Positions 1-8,234 of a DNA stretch of 64,000 nucleotides are shown here, in pieces. The notes beneath the pieces are model-generated. The model was given only the letters and a program-made list of their open reading frames with translations, did no database searches and had not been told where the DNA came from. Where the stretch lies: contig NZ_AP019307.1 of the NCBI RefSeq assembly GCF_003945325.1, forward strand, positions 1,178,001 to 1,242,000, written 5' to 3'. The position numbers and the translations under genes are program-made. Within the stretch, counting starts at the first letter, position 1; the number at the start of each line of letters is the position of its first letter. Source of the DNA: Nocardioides baekrokdamisoli. GTDB taxonomy: Bacteria > Actinomycetota > Actinomycetes > Propionibacteriales > Nocardioidaceae.

Positions 1-1092
1 CGGGGCGGACCGGAGATGATCATCCGGCGCCCGGACGAGTTCTTCGCCCGCCTCGGACGGGACAAGAACATCGGGTTCGGCGAGGCCTACCTCTCCGGCG
101 CGTGGGACGCGCCCGACCTGGCGTCGTTCCTGACGGTGCTGTGCGCACGGATCGCGACCCTGGTCCCAGCCCCGCTGCGAGCGCTTCGCGGAGCCGTCGT
201 ACCTCGGCCTCCGCGCGATGAGCGCGGTGCTCAGGACGACACGCAGCGGGTGATCGCCCACCACTACGACCTGTCGAACGATCTGTTCGCGCTCTTCCTG
301 GACCCGACCCTGATGTATTCGGCGGCGCTGTTCCGGACCGACGAATCGGGCCGTCCGATCACCGGCGACGACCTCGAGACCGCCCAGATCCGCAAGATCG
401 ACGCAATGCTCGATCTTGCAGAGGTGGGTGAGGGCACCCGTCTGCTCGAGATCGGCAGCGGCTGGGGCGCCCTCGCGATCCGTGCAGCCCGACGCGGAGC
501 GATCGTTCGCACGATCACCCTGTCCACCGAGCAGCGTGACCTCGCGATCGGGCGTGTCGCGGCTGCCGGACTGGCCGATCGGATCGGCGTCGAACTATGC
601 GACTACCGAGACGTTCGTGGGACGTACGACGCCGTGATCTCGGTGGAGATGATCGAGGCCGTCGGATGGCGGTACTGGTCGTCGTACTTCCAGACCATCG
701 ACCGTGTGCTCGCCCCGGGCGGCCGTGTCGCGATCCAGGCGATCACCATGCCGCATGCACGCATGCGCGCCACCCGGGAGACCTACACCTGGATCACGAA
801 ATACATCTTCCCCGGCGGTTTCCTGCCCTCGGTGACCGCACTCAAGCAGGTCACCGAACGTGACACCCGGCTCCGCCTGCGCAGCAGCACCTCGCTCGGA
901 TCGCACTACGCCGAGACGCTGAGGCAATGGGACCAGCGGTTCCTGGCAGCCCGCGCCGATTGGACCCGCCTGGGCTTCGACGAGACGTTCGGCCGACTGT
1001 GGCACTTCTACCTCTCGTACTCGCGCGCAGGATTCGCCTCCGCCTACCTCGACGATCTGCAACTGCTCTTCACCCGGGACGCAGCCCGATGA
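1..1092 (+). CDS. Cyclopropane-fatty-acyl-phospholipid synthase-like SAM methyltransferase, 5' truncated
   Basis: This protein probably transfers a methyl(ene) group from S-adenosylmethionine to unsaturated acyl chains of membrane phospholipids. The visible 363 residues contain the family's glycine-rich SAM site (LLEIGSGWG, about residue 145 of the visible part), preceded by the HHYDLSNDLF and MYSAALF segments typical of the CFA synthase family. The frame stays open to base 1, and the family is usually about 400-430 residues, so the N-terminus lies outside the window; the first ATG visible is at 16. The stop overlaps the ATG of the next gene (ATGA), indicating coupling with a second CFA-type enzyme. 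Whether the product is a cyclopropane or a 10-methyl fatty acid cannot be read from the sequence. Confidence 0.9.
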   Translation, partial: RGGPEMIIRRPDEFFARLGRDKNIGFGEAYLSGAWDAPDLASFLTVLCARIATLVPAPLRALRGAVVPRPPRDERGAQDDTQRVIAHHYDLSNDLFALFLDPTLMYSAALFRTDESGRPITGDDLETAQIRKIDAMLDLAEVGEGTRLLEIGSGWGALAIRAARRGAIVRTITLSTEQRDLAIGRVAAAGLADRIGVELCDYRDVRGTYDAVISVEMIEAVGWRYWSSYFQTIDRVLAPGGRVAIQAITMPHARMRATRETYTWITKYIFPGGFLPSVTALKQVTERDTRLRLRSSTSLGSHYAETLRQWDQRFLAARADWTRLGFDETFGRLWHFYLSYSRAGFASAYLDDLQLLFTRDAAR

Positions 1093-2333
1093 TCGGCATC
1101 GCGACCGCTCTCGCCGACGCCCTGTCGCCGGTCGTCCCGGAGTTGCCCGTCCGTCTGATCGCCTGGGACGGGTCGTACGTGGGACCCGATGGCGCGCCGC
1201 TGGTGGAACTGCGGTCGCCGGACGCGCTGCGTCGCCTGCTCTGGCATCCCGGTGAGCTCGGCGCCGCGCAGGCGTACGTCACGGGCGAAGCGGAGATCCA
1301 CGGTGACCTCGACGAGGCGCTGGCGGCGATCCTGACCCCGTCGCGCACGTCGACTGTGACCACGGCCGCGCGGCTCACAATGGCGTCGCGCGTGGCTCGA
1401 TTGCTGCCGTCGTTGGGAGTGATCGGGCCGCCGCTGCCGGCGCCGAGATCCCAGGCGACGATCAAGGGTCGACTGCACTCCAAGGTTCGCGACCGTGCCT
1501 CGATCCATCATCACTACGACCTGTCGAACGAGTTCTACTCCCTGATCCTCGACCCGTCGATGGCGTACTCGTGCGGATATCACGCGACGCCGACAACGAC
1601 GCTGGCCGAGGCCCAGCGAGCCAAACTCGACCTGGTCTGTACGAAGTTGGGACTCGAACCGGGGATGACCCTGCTCGACATCGGGTGCGGCTGGGGCTCG
1701 TTGTCCTTGCACGCAGCCGAACGCTTCGGTGCGCACGTCACGGCGATCACCATCGCCGCCGAGCAGCAGCGGTTCATCCAGGAACGCATCGACGCCCGCG
1801 GGCTGGGCGATCGGGTCACGGTGACGCTGTGCGACTACCGCGACGCCGAGGGGAGCTACGACGCCGTGTCCTCGATCGAGATGGGCGAACACGTCGGCGA
1901 GCAGAACTACGCCACGTACGCACGGGTCATCCACGACCGGGTGCGTCCCGGCGGCCGGGCCCTGATCCAGCAGATGTCGCGCACCGGCCGACATCCGGGC
2001 GGCGGCCCGTTCATCGAGTCGTTCATCGCACCTGACATGCACATGCGACCTGTCGGCGAAACCGTCGCGTACCTCGAGCGCGCGGGCCTGGAGGTCCGTG
2101 ACGTGCACGGGCTGCGCGAGCACTACGTACACACCGTGGCCGGATGGTTGGCCAACGTCGAAGCCTCCGCCGACCTGCTCACGGACCTGGTCGGCGAGGA
2201 GGTCGTCCGAGTCTGGCGGTTGTATCTCGTCGGTGGCTCGGCGGCCTTCCGGGACGGGCGGATGGGGGTCGACCAGATCCTCGCCGTCCGTCCCGGAGCC
2301 ACTCATTCGCTGCCGTCGGTACGGCGATGGTGA
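1089..2333 (+). CDS. Second, tandem cyclopropane-fatty-acyl-phospholipid synthase-like methyltransferase
   Basis: This 414-residue protein is full length for the CFA synthase family. The N-terminal domain carries the LLWHPGELGAAQAYVTGE segment seen in these enzymes, followed by HHYDLSNEFYSLIL and the SAM-binding motif LLDIGCGWGSL. It resembles the upstream protein only moderately, so the two are diverged paralogues rather than a recent duplication. The start is ATG at 1089, overlapping the upstream stop by four bases, and the 3' end overlaps the start of a DUF1295 gene. In actinobacteria, genes of this type make cyclopropane or 10-methyl (tuberculostearate-like) membrane lipids; the exact product here is inferred. 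Confidence 0.92.
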   Translation: MIGIATALADALSPVVPELPVRLIAWDGSYVGPDGAPLVELRSPDALRRLLWHPGELGAAQAYVTGEAEIHGDLDEALAAILTPSRTSTVTTAARLTMASRVARLLPSLGVIGPPLPAPRSQATIKGRLHSKVRDRASIHHHYDLSNEFYSLILDPSMAYSCGYHATPTTTLAEAQRAKLDLVCTKLGLEPGMTLLDIGCGWGSLSLHAAERFGAHVTAITIAAEQQRFIQERIDARGLGDRVTVTLCDYRDAEGSYDAVSSIEMGEHVGEQNYATYARVIHDRVRPGGRALIQQMSRTGRHPGGGPFIESFIAPDMHMRPVGETVAYLERAGLEVRDVHGLREHYVHTVAGWLANVEASADLLTDLVGEEVVRVWRLYLVGGSAAFRDGRMGVDQILAVRPGATHSLPSVRRW

Positions 2334-3121
2334 GCACGGTCTGGTGGGCGGAGATCGCCGCCGTCACCGCCGCCATGACCGGTACGGCGATCGTCGCCTT
2401 CCTGCTCCGGCGGATCGCGATCGTCGACGCCGGCTGGGGCGTGGCGTTCGTCGCCGCGGCGATCACCGTCACCGTGGCGAGCCCTTCGTGGTCGGCACGG
2501 AGTTGGCTCCTCCTGGCGATGGTCGTGGCCTGGGGCGGGCGTCTGAGCTGGCACCTCGGCCGTCGGACCCTCAGCTCTCGGCACGACGATCCGAGGTATG
2601 TCGAGATGCTCGGCGGCGCGATCGGTGAGGTCCCCGCGAGCCGGGTGGTCCTCAAGGTCTTCGTGCTCCAAGCGGTGATCGTCGCGATCATCGCGACACC
2701 GGTGACGTACGGCATCAGCCACCCGATGGGATCGTGGTGGGTGGTTGGCATCGGCGTCGTCGCCTGGCTCGCCGGAGTCCACTTCGAATCGGTCGGCGAC
2801 GCCCAACTCGCGGCCCATCGTGCCAACCTCGACAGGGGACCGATCCTCGACACCGGCCTCTGGGCCTGGACCCGACACCCGAACTACTTCGGGGACGCCT
2901 GCGTGTGGTGGGGGATCTGGCTGGTCGGGGCGGCTTCAAGCGGTTGGCGTCCCGCACTGGCCACCGTGATCGCCCCTGCCGCGATGACGTTCTTCCTTGT
3001 CTCGGTCTCGGGCGTACGCCTCACCGAGCAGCGGATGGCAGGACGACCGGGCTGGGACGCGTACGCCGCCTCGACTCCGGCCTTCATCCCGCGGCCACCG
3101 CGACGTACGCGCCGACACTGA
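2327..3121 (+). CDS. DUF1295 family membrane protein (steroid 5-alpha-reductase-like fold)
   Basis: A 264-residue polytopic membrane protein of the DUF1295 family, which is related to 3-oxo-5-alpha-steroid 4-dehydrogenases and isoprenylcysteine methyltransferases. The diagnostic C-terminal stretch is visible (GLWAWTRHPNYFGD about residue 183, then RLTEQRMAGRPGW), preceded by at least five hydrophobic segments. Genes of this family commonly sit in operons with CFA synthases and are thought to act on the same membrane lipids, but no biochemical role is firmly known to me. ATG at 2327 overlaps the upstream stop, which supports this start over an in-frame extension running back to 2144. Confidence 0.87.
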   Translation: MVSTVWWAEIAAVTAAMTGTAIVAFLLRRIAIVDAGWGVAFVAAAITVTVASPSWSARSWLLLAMVVAWGGRLSWHLGRRTLSSRHDDPRYVEMLGGAIGEVPASRVVLKVFVLQAVIVAIIATPVTYGISHPMGSWWVVGIGVVAWLAGVHFESVGDAQLAAHRANLDRGPILDTGLWAWTRHPNYFGDACVWWGIWLVGAASSGWRPALATVIAPAAMTFFLVSVSGVRLTEQRMAGRPGWDAYAASTPAFIPRPPRRTRRH

Positions 3122-3134
3122 CCCGCGCGCCGAG

Positions 3135-3650
3135 ATGCAGACCTTCCTCCCCTACCCGTCGTTCGCCGAGAGTGCGCGCGTGCTGGATCGTGCTCGTCTG
3201 GGCAAGCAACGGGTGGAGACCCTCCAGATCCTGCAGGTCCTCACCGGCAACCGCCTGGTCAGTTCGGTGCGTCGCGGCGGCGGTCCTCCCGCTCCCCTCC
3301 CGCGGGACCGCTGGCATCTGGAGGCTCGGCGAGCGACGGGATGGTCACATCACCCAGCGGTGCTGATGTGGAACGGTCACATCCAGGGGCTGCTCGACTA
3401 TCAACGGGCCATCTGCACCGAATGGACCAGCCGCGGCTATCGCGACTCCTGCTGGGAGAAGTCGGCGTTCCTGGTCAACGCTTCTGGGTTCTCACCGGAT
3501 CCGATCCTGCTGCCCTCCTGGTGGGGTTCGCGGCGCTTCCACGCGGCCCATCGGGGGACGTTGCTGGCCAAGGATCCCGACTGGTACGGCCAGTTCGGAT
3601 GGTCCGACTCCCCCGACCCTGACGGCCTCTGGCCGAGCTCTCGCTCGTGA
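3135..3650 (+). CDS. MSMEG_6728-type protein, pyrimidine-dimer DNA glycosylase-like
   Basis: A 171-residue cytoplasmic protein of the family annotated as MSMEG_6728, related to the T4 endonuclease V (pyrimidine dimer DNA glycosylase) fold. Supporting features are the N-terminal MQTFLPYPSFAESARVLD, the RLGKQRVETLQIL helix and the HHPAVLMWNGH segment. Between the helix and that segment lies an Arg/Pro-rich insertion of roughly 30 residues (about 38-67) that I do not recall from the family. ATG at 3135 lies 13 bases after the preceding stop, so it probably belongs to the same transcript. The repair function is inferred from family membership only. Confidence 0.75.
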   Translation: MQTFLPYPSFAESARVLDRARLGKQRVETLQILQVLTGNRLVSSVRRGGGPPAPLPRDRWHLEARRATGWSHHPAVLMWNGHIQGLLDYQRAICTEWTSRGYRDSCWEKSAFLVNASGFSPDPILLPSWWGSRRFHAAHRGTLLAKDPDWYGQFGWSDSPDPDGLWPSSRS

Positions 3651-3666
3651 TGTGACCGGGATCACG
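3651..3666. promoter_or_regulatory. CRP/FNR-type operator-like palindrome
   Basis: The sequence TGTGA-CCGGGA-TCACG begins immediately after the stop codon of the preceding gene and matches the CRP consensus TGTGA-N6-TCACA at nine of ten positions. It lies 24 bases upstream of a small ORF and may control a short transcription unit ending at the hairpin at 3827-3858. Binding is inferred from the motif alone. Confidence 0.5.
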
Positions 3667-3678
3667 CGGGTCCTTGGT

Positions 3679-3693
3679 CATACCGACGGTATG
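3679..3693. repeat. Perfect 7-1-7 palindrome over a start codon
   Basis: CATACCG-A-CGGTATG is a perfect inverted repeat with a one-base centre; its last three bases are the ATG of the 41-codon ORF. It could be an operator or could fold in RNA over the initiation region. Confidence 0.6.
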
Positions 3694-3816
3694 CCGAGCG
3701 TTCCCTTAGTGGAGGCGCTGTCCGTCGCCGACGCCCTCGGGAGGATCACTGTGTTGCTCGAACTGATTCGGAAGTTGCTCGGCCTGCCCAGCGCCGAGCA
3801 ACGCGCCGTCTGCTGA
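3691..3816 (+). CDS. Small hypothetical ORF, 41 residues
   Basis: An ATG-initiated frame encodes 41 residues beginning MPSVPLVEALSVADALGRI, with a leucine-rich amphipathic helix (VLLELIRKLLGL) and ending in cysteine. It is too short for a family assignment. In its favour are an upstream CRP-like site, a palindrome abutting the start, and a strong hairpin 10 bases after the stop, all suggesting a discrete transcript. Against it is the absence of a clear Shine-Dalgarno sequence. The locus could equally encode a small RNA of about 170 nt rather than a peptide. Confidence 0.35.
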   Translation: MPSVPLVEALSVADALGRITVLLELIRKLLGLPSAEQRAVC

Positions 3817-3826
3817 AGCAGATGCG

Positions 3827-3858
3827 AGAGGGCCCGTTCCAACAGGAACGGGCCCTCT
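3827..3858. terminator. Strong bidirectional hairpin terminator
   Basis: A perfect 14-bp inverted repeat (AGAGGGCCCGTTCC and its complement) closes a four-base AACA loop. It sits between a plus-strand small ORF and the 3' end of a minus-strand gene, so it can serve both directions. There is no long U-tract, as is usual for GC-rich actinobacterial hairpins. Confidence 0.8.
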
Positions 3859-3875
3859 GTCGTTGCACCGCGTGG

Positions 3876-4574
3876 CTACTTCGCGACGGCGATGGGACTC
3901 GTGGTCGTGCCTGAGTCGAGCGCCAGGATGCAGACGGCGTGCTTGTTCGAGTCCCACGTCTCCTGGGTGTCCGGATAGAGCGTCCACGGGGAAATGGCCT
4001 TGCCCTTGTCCGCTGGGGTCAACTTCATGTTGGTGCGCAGATAGTTCGCGCAGGTCTTCTGAACCTCCGCACCAACGGCGTCAGAGCCGGGGAACGAACC
4101 AGAGAGGTCGTACGCGTAGAAGACCTCAGCCTGGTGAGCCTGGCTGCATGGCACGACATTCAGGTCCGACACCTTGGTGTTGCCGCCAGTCATCGTGGGA
4201 AGGCAGTCGCCCGTGCGGAGGGCACCGACTTTCGAGTCACCACCTTGGGTGACGTTGCCTGAGGCGTCGCGCTTGGCGTGGCTCGACGAACTGACGGCGA
4301 CGATGATGGCGACCACCACGGCAACCCCGATGAGGGAGAAACGGTCCCACGGGCTCGGATGCAACGTCCTGCCGTTCAGGAGCCTCGCCGCCTCGACCTT
4401 GTCCACCTCTTGCTGAGCCCAGCCCTGCTCCGTCAGCGTGGCGCGTACGAACTGGCCTTTGAAGGCGACGCGGAAGATGAAGAAGACCGAGAAATATCGG
4501 TACACCAAGAGCAATTTCGAATGCCCATCGAGTGGCGCTTCTACTGACCGCCGGCCCCAGCCCCAAAGAATCAC
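3876..4574 (-). CDS. Membrane-anchored septum-formation-family protein
   Basis: The product (about 232 residues) begins with a Trp-rich segment (LWGWGRRSVE), then an aromatic segment (YRYFSVFFIF), a transmembrane helix (LIGVAVVVAIIVAV, about residues 85-100) and an extracytoplasmic C-terminal domain with four cysteines. The motifs LRTGDCLP and VVPCSQAHQAEVFYAY match the septum-formation domain family (Pfam PF13845 as I recall it). The start is uncertain: GTG at 4574 is chosen because the WGWG segment looks conserved, but TTG at 4580 is equally in frame and neither has a strong ribosome-binding site. A cell-division role is only a family label. Confidence 0.6.
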   Translation of the reverse strand: MILWGWGRRSVEAPLDGHSKLLLVYRYFSVFFIFRVAFKGQFVRATLTEQGWAQQEVDKVEAARLLNGRTLHPSPWDRFSLIGVAVVVAIIVAVSSSSHAKRDASGNVTQGGDSKVGALRTGDCLPTMTGGNTKVSDLNVVPCSQAHQAEVFYAYDLSGSFPGSDAVGAEVQKTCANYLRTNMKLTPADKGKAISPWTLYPDTQETWDSNKHAVCILALDSGTTTSPIAVAK

Positions 4575-4694
4575 GTGCAAGTCCTGTCTGATCGGGTGTT
4601 CTGTGTTCGCGAGTCCGAGGACTCATGTGCCTGGACGTTCAGGCGTGACTCGGACGCCCGTAGCGCTGTACGCCACAGACGGAGATGAGTTGAA

Positions 4695-5060
4695 TCAGGC
4701 CTCGGCCGATTCCGCGGGCGGCGGGGTGGGTGCACCCTCAACCGGCGTCGGGCTCGGCGCGGGAACGTACTGCGCGCCCTTCGCTTCACGACGCGTACGC
4801 AATCCGCCACGAACCGTGCTGAAGATCAGTACAACCGGCAGGATGAACGCCTTGAAGAAGATCAGGTACGTGCCGCCGTGGAACATCCAGCCCAGGTAGA
4901 CGCCATAGCCGACGAACCCGATGCCGAACACCAGGTTCAACAGCTTCGCGCTCGGCTTGGCGGCCAGACCGGCCAGGACGCACATCGCGATGCCCGTGCC
5001 GATGAGAAGAACGACGTACCACGAGAACGTGGAATTGTCGGTGAAGTCAAGGTTGCCCAT
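4695..5060 (-). CDS. Small three-helix membrane protein, unknown function
   Basis: A 121-residue protein starting at ATG 5060. It has three clear hydrophobic helices (about residues 13-33, 40-60 and 66-84), a basic segment (RTRREAK) and a Pro/Ala-rich tail (PAPSPTPVEGAPTPPPAE). I do not recognise the family. It lies between two hairpin terminators and may be cotranscribed with the downstream septum-formation-family gene, 120 bases away. Confidence 0.65.
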   Translation of the reverse strand: MGNLDFTDNSTFSWYVVLLIGTGIAMCVLAGLAAKPSAKLLNLVFGIGFVGYGVYLGWMFHGGTYLIFFKAFILPVVLIFSTVRGGLRTRREAKGAQYVPAPSPTPVEGAPTPPPAESAEA

Positions 5061-5184
5061 CAGGCTGCTCCGATCGCAGGTTCACTGCCGGACCCCCCCC
5101 GGCTCGCGCAACCGTAAACCCTCAGGGCGAGGTTTGCGAACCGTTTCGCGAGTTCCATCGTCGAGCAGAGCCGCCATACGCATG

Positions 5185-5222
5185 CAGAAGGGCCCCGTCC
5201 CAACCGGAACGGGGCCCTTCTG
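5185..5222 (-). terminator. Hairpin terminator of nrdJ
   Basis: A long near-perfect stem (CAGAAGGGCCCCGT with GGAACGGGGCCCTTCTG) lies 18 bases beyond the stop of nrdJ. It resembles the hairpin at 3827-3858 in sequence, suggesting a common terminator type in this genome. Confidence 0.8.
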
Positions 5223-5240
5223 TTGTCCTGGCGCCTGAGA

Positions 5241-8132
5241 TCAGCTGCAGCCGCTGGTGCTACCGCAACCCTCGCAGACGTAGCAGCTACCGGCCGGGCG
5301 CATCTTGGTCCCGCAGGTGAAGCAGAGCGGGCTGTCGACGGCCGTACCCGAGATGATCTCGAGCAGTTCCGCGGTCGTACGCGCCGTGGTCTCGACCGGA
5401 GCGGCCGTGGCTTCAGCGACCGGCTCGGCACCGGCGAGCGGCTCCGGAGCAGTCGCGTCCGAGATGACCGCCGGGGCGGCGATCAGTTCGGCGGCCGAGG
5501 TGCCGTGCGTCGTGATCGCGTCGTAGGACCCCGTCTCCAGGTAACGCTGACGCTCGTCGGCCGAGAAGATGCCCAGACCGGCGCGCTTCTCGTACGGCAG
5601 GTAGTCAAGAGCCAGGCGGCGGAAGACGTAGTCCATGAGGGACTTGGCCATCCGGATCTCCTCGTCGTCGGTGAAGCCCGACGGCTCGAAAGCCAGGTTC
5701 GTGAACTTGGAGGTGAAGTTCTCCAACGGGACGCCGTACTGCAAGCCGATCGAGACCGCGATCGAGAAGGCGTCCATGACACCGGCCAAGGTCGAACCCT
5801 GCTTGCCGAGCTTGAGGAAGATCTCGCCGAGCGAGCCGTCGTCGTGCGCACCCGAGGTCATGTAGCCCTCGGCGCCGCCGACCGTGAAGGACGTCGTACG
5901 CGAGACGCGCGACTTCGGCATCCGCTTGCGCGTCGGGGCGTAGACGGTAACCGTCTCAACCTTCGGCGCATCAGCCGCAGCAGCCGCGTCGGCAGCATCC
6001 TTGGCGTCCTTCTTGGCCTTGCCACCACCGTCGGCGAGCGGCTGGCCGACCTTGCAGTTGTCGCGGTAGATCGCGGTGGCCTTGAGGCCGAGCTTCCACG
6101 ACTCCATGTAGACGTCTTCGATCTCCTCAACCGTCGCCGACTCCGGCAGGTTGACGGTCTTGCTGATCGCACCCGACAGGAACGGCTGGCACACAGCCAT
6201 CATCCGGACGTGGCCCATCGGCTTGAGCGAGCGGGCGCCCATCGCGGTGTCGAAGATCTCGTAGTGCTCGGTCTTCAAGCCCGGAGCGTCGATGACGTGA
6301 CCGTGCTCGCCGATGTACTCGACGATCGCCTCGACCTTCTCCTCGTCGTACCCGAGCTTCTTCAGCGCCCGCGGGATCGTCTGGTTGACGATCTGCATCG
6401 AACCGCCGCCGACCAGCTTCTTGAACTTGACCAGCGAGAAGTCCGGCTCGATGCCTGTGGTGTCGCAGTCCATCATGAAGCCGATGGTGCCGGTCGGCGC
6501 GAGCACCGAGGCCTGGGCGTTGCGGAAGCCGTTGGCCGCGCCGAGCTCCTGGACGTCCGCCCAGGCCTGGGTGGCCGCCTTGTGCACGATGGCGTCGGCG
6601 ATGTGGAGCGTACGCACCGCGTCATTGGCCGCCTGGTGCTTGCGCATGACCCGCTTGTGGGCCTCCGCGTTGCGTGCGAACCCGTTGTACGGGCCGACGA
6701 TCGCGGCGAGCTCGGCCGACCGCTTGTACGACTGACCGGTCATCAGCGAGGTGATGGTCGCAGCCATCGATCGACCGCCCTCGGAGTCGTACCCGAGACC
6801 CATCGCCATCAGCAGCGCGCCGAGGTTGGCGTACCCGATGCCGAGCTGGCGGTAGTCGACCGTGGTCTTGCCGATCGACTCCGTCGGGAAGTCCGCGAAG
6901 CAGATCGAGATGTCCATCGCGGTGATGATCAACTCGACGGCCTGCGCGAAACGCACCGCGTCGAAGGTCTCGTCGTCCTTGAGGAACTTGAGCAGGTTGA
7001 GCGAGGCCAGGTTGCAGGACGAGTTGTCGAGCGACATGTACTCCGAGCACGGGTTCGACGCGGTGATGCGGCCAGTCTCCGGGTTCGTGTGCCAGTCGTT
7101 GATCGTGTCGTCGTACTGCAGACCCGGGTCGGCACAGGCCCACGCGGCCTCGGAGATCTTGCGGAACAGGTCGCGGGCGTCAACGGTCTCGATGACCTCA
7201 CCGGTGGAGCGGGCCTTGAGGCCGAACTCCTTGCCCTCCTCGACCGCACGCATGAACTCGTCGCTCACACGGACCGAGTTGTTGGCGTTCTGGTACTGGA
7301 CCGAGGTGATGTCCTTGCCACCGAGGTCCATGTCGAAGCCGGCGTCGCGCAGCGCGCGGATCTTGTCCTCTTCGCGCATCTTGGTCTCGACGAACTCGAG
7401 GATGTCCGGGTGGTCGACATCCAGGACGACCATCTTGGCTGCACGACGGGTCGCGCCGCCGGACTTGATCGTGCCGGCCGAGGCGTCAGCACCACGCATG
7501 AAGGAGACCGGGCCGCTGGCGGTGCCACCGGACTTCAGCAGCTCCTTGCTCGAGCGGATCCGGGAGAGGTTCAGGCCAGCACCCGAGCCACCCTTGAAGA
7601 TGAAGCCCTCTTCGCGGTACCAGTTCAGGATCGAGTCCATCGAGTCGTCGACGCTCAGGATGAAGCAGGCGGAGACCTGCTGCGGAGCGGACGTACCCAC
7701 GTTGAACCAGACCGGGGAGTTGAAGGAGAAGTACTGGTTCACGAGCAGGTAGGTGAGCTCGTCGGAGAAGGTCTGGGCGTCGACGGCCGTACGGAAGTAG
7801 CCGTGCTTGATGCCCGCCTCGGTGTAGGTGTCCACGACGCGGTTGATCAGCGTCTTGAGGCTGGCTTCACGGTTGTCCGCGCCGACGGCGCCACGGAAGT
7901 ACTTGGTGGTGACGATGGTCGAAGCGTTGATCGACCAGAAGTCGGGAAACTCCACGCCCAACTGCTCGAAGACCGTCTCGCCGGTCTTCCAGTTCTTCTG
8001 GACGACGTCGCGACGCTCCCAGTTGATCTCGTCGTACGGGTGCACACCCTCGGTCGAGAAAATCCGCTCGATCGTCAGCCCCGCGCCTGAACCCTGGGCC
8101 GCGCTCGTCGCGCTGCTCACCGTCTCCGTCAT
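5241..8132 (-). CDS. nrdJ: Vitamin B12-dependent (class II) ribonucleoside-diphosphate reductase
   Basis: NrdJ reduces ribonucleotides to deoxyribonucleotides using adenosylcobalamin and no oxygen-dependent radical subunit. The 963-residue length fits the long actinobacterial NrdJ. Visible features are SFNSPVWFNVG and QQVSACFILSVDDSMDSI near the active site, GGSGAGLNLSRIR, the NPCSEYMSLDNSSCNLASLNL core, the ASVLAPTGTIGFMMDCDTTG segment, and a C-terminal cysteine cluster (CFTCGTKM, CYVCEGCG) for thioredoxin-linked re-reduction or metal binding. ATG at 8132 is preceded by GGGGAG and preferred over an upstream in-frame start. It follows nrdR on the same strand, as in Streptomyces, with a 12-bp hairpin between them. 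Confidence 0.97.
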   Translation of the reverse strand: MTETVSSATSAAQGSGAGLTIERIFSTEGVHPYDEINWERRDVVQKNWKTGETVFEQLGVEFPDFWSINASTIVTTKYFRGAVGADNREASLKTLINRVVDTYTEAGIKHGYFRTAVDAQTFSDELTYLLVNQYFSFNSPVWFNVGTSAPQQVSACFILSVDDSMDSILNWYREEGFIFKGGSGAGLNLSRIRSSKELLKSGGTASGPVSFMRGADASAGTIKSGGATRRAAKMVVLDVDHPDILEFVETKMREEDKIRALRDAGFDMDLGGKDITSVQYQNANNSVRVSDEFMRAVEEGKEFGLKARSTGEVIETVDARDLFRKISEAAWACADPGLQYDDTINDWHTNPETGRITASNPCSEYMSLDNSSCNLASLNLLKFLKDDETFDAVRFAQAVELIITAMDISICFADFPTESIGKTTVDYRQLGIGYANLGALLMAMGLGYDSEGGRSMAATITSLMTGQSYKRSAELAAIVGPYNGFARNAEAHKRVMRKHQAANDAVRTLHIADAIVHKAATQAWADVQELGAANGFRNAQASVLAPTGTIGFMMDCDTTGIEPDFSLVKFKKLVGGGSMQIVNQTIPRALKKLGYDEEKVEAIVEYIGEHGHVIDAPGLKTEHYEIFDTAMGARSLKPMGHVRMMAVCQPFLSGAISKTVNLPESATVEEIEDVYMESWKLGLKATAIYRDNCKVGQPLADGGGKAKKDAKDAADAAAAADAPKVETVTVYAPTRKRMPKSRVSRTTSFTVGGAEGYMTSGAHDDGSLGEIFLKLGKQGSTLAGVMDAFSIAVSIGLQYGVPLENFTSKFTNLAFEPSGFTDDEEIRMAKSLMDYVFRRLALDYLPYEKRAGLGIFSADERQRYLETGSYDAITTHGTSAAELIAAPAVISDATAPEPLAGAEPVAEATAAPVETTARTTAELLEIISGTAVDSPLCFTCGTKMRPAGSCYVCEGCGSTSGCS

Positions 8133-8184
8133 GTCTTCTCCCCTGGATCTCAAACTTCGTATCTGAACTGCATTGCTGGTGGTT

Positions 8185-8221
8185 GCCCAGGTCGGCACGC
8201 TTCCCCACGGCCGACCTGGGC
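8185..8221 (-). terminator. 12-bp hairpin between nrdR and nrdJ
   Basis: GCCCAGGTCGGC (8185-8196) pairs perfectly with 8210-8221 around a 13-base loop, 14 bases past the nrdR stop. No U-tract follows, so it may terminate weakly, protect mRNA ends, or attenuate transcription into nrdJ, whose start lies 53 bases beyond. Confidence 0.6.
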
Positions 8222-8234
8222 GGTCTGTGTGCCC

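Noticed and set aside
3651..3858. Direct regulatory link from the cyclase at 62452 to the CRP-like site
   Set aside because: Both occur in the window, but many CRP/FNR-type proteins and cyclases exist in such genomes; distance and motif alone do not support a specific link.
5223..8090. 955-residue plus-strand ORF opposite nrdJ
   Set aside because: It is the antisense shadow of nrdJ; the translation is Arg/Asp/Val/Leu-biased with no domain, while the minus strand encodes a fully conserved enzyme.
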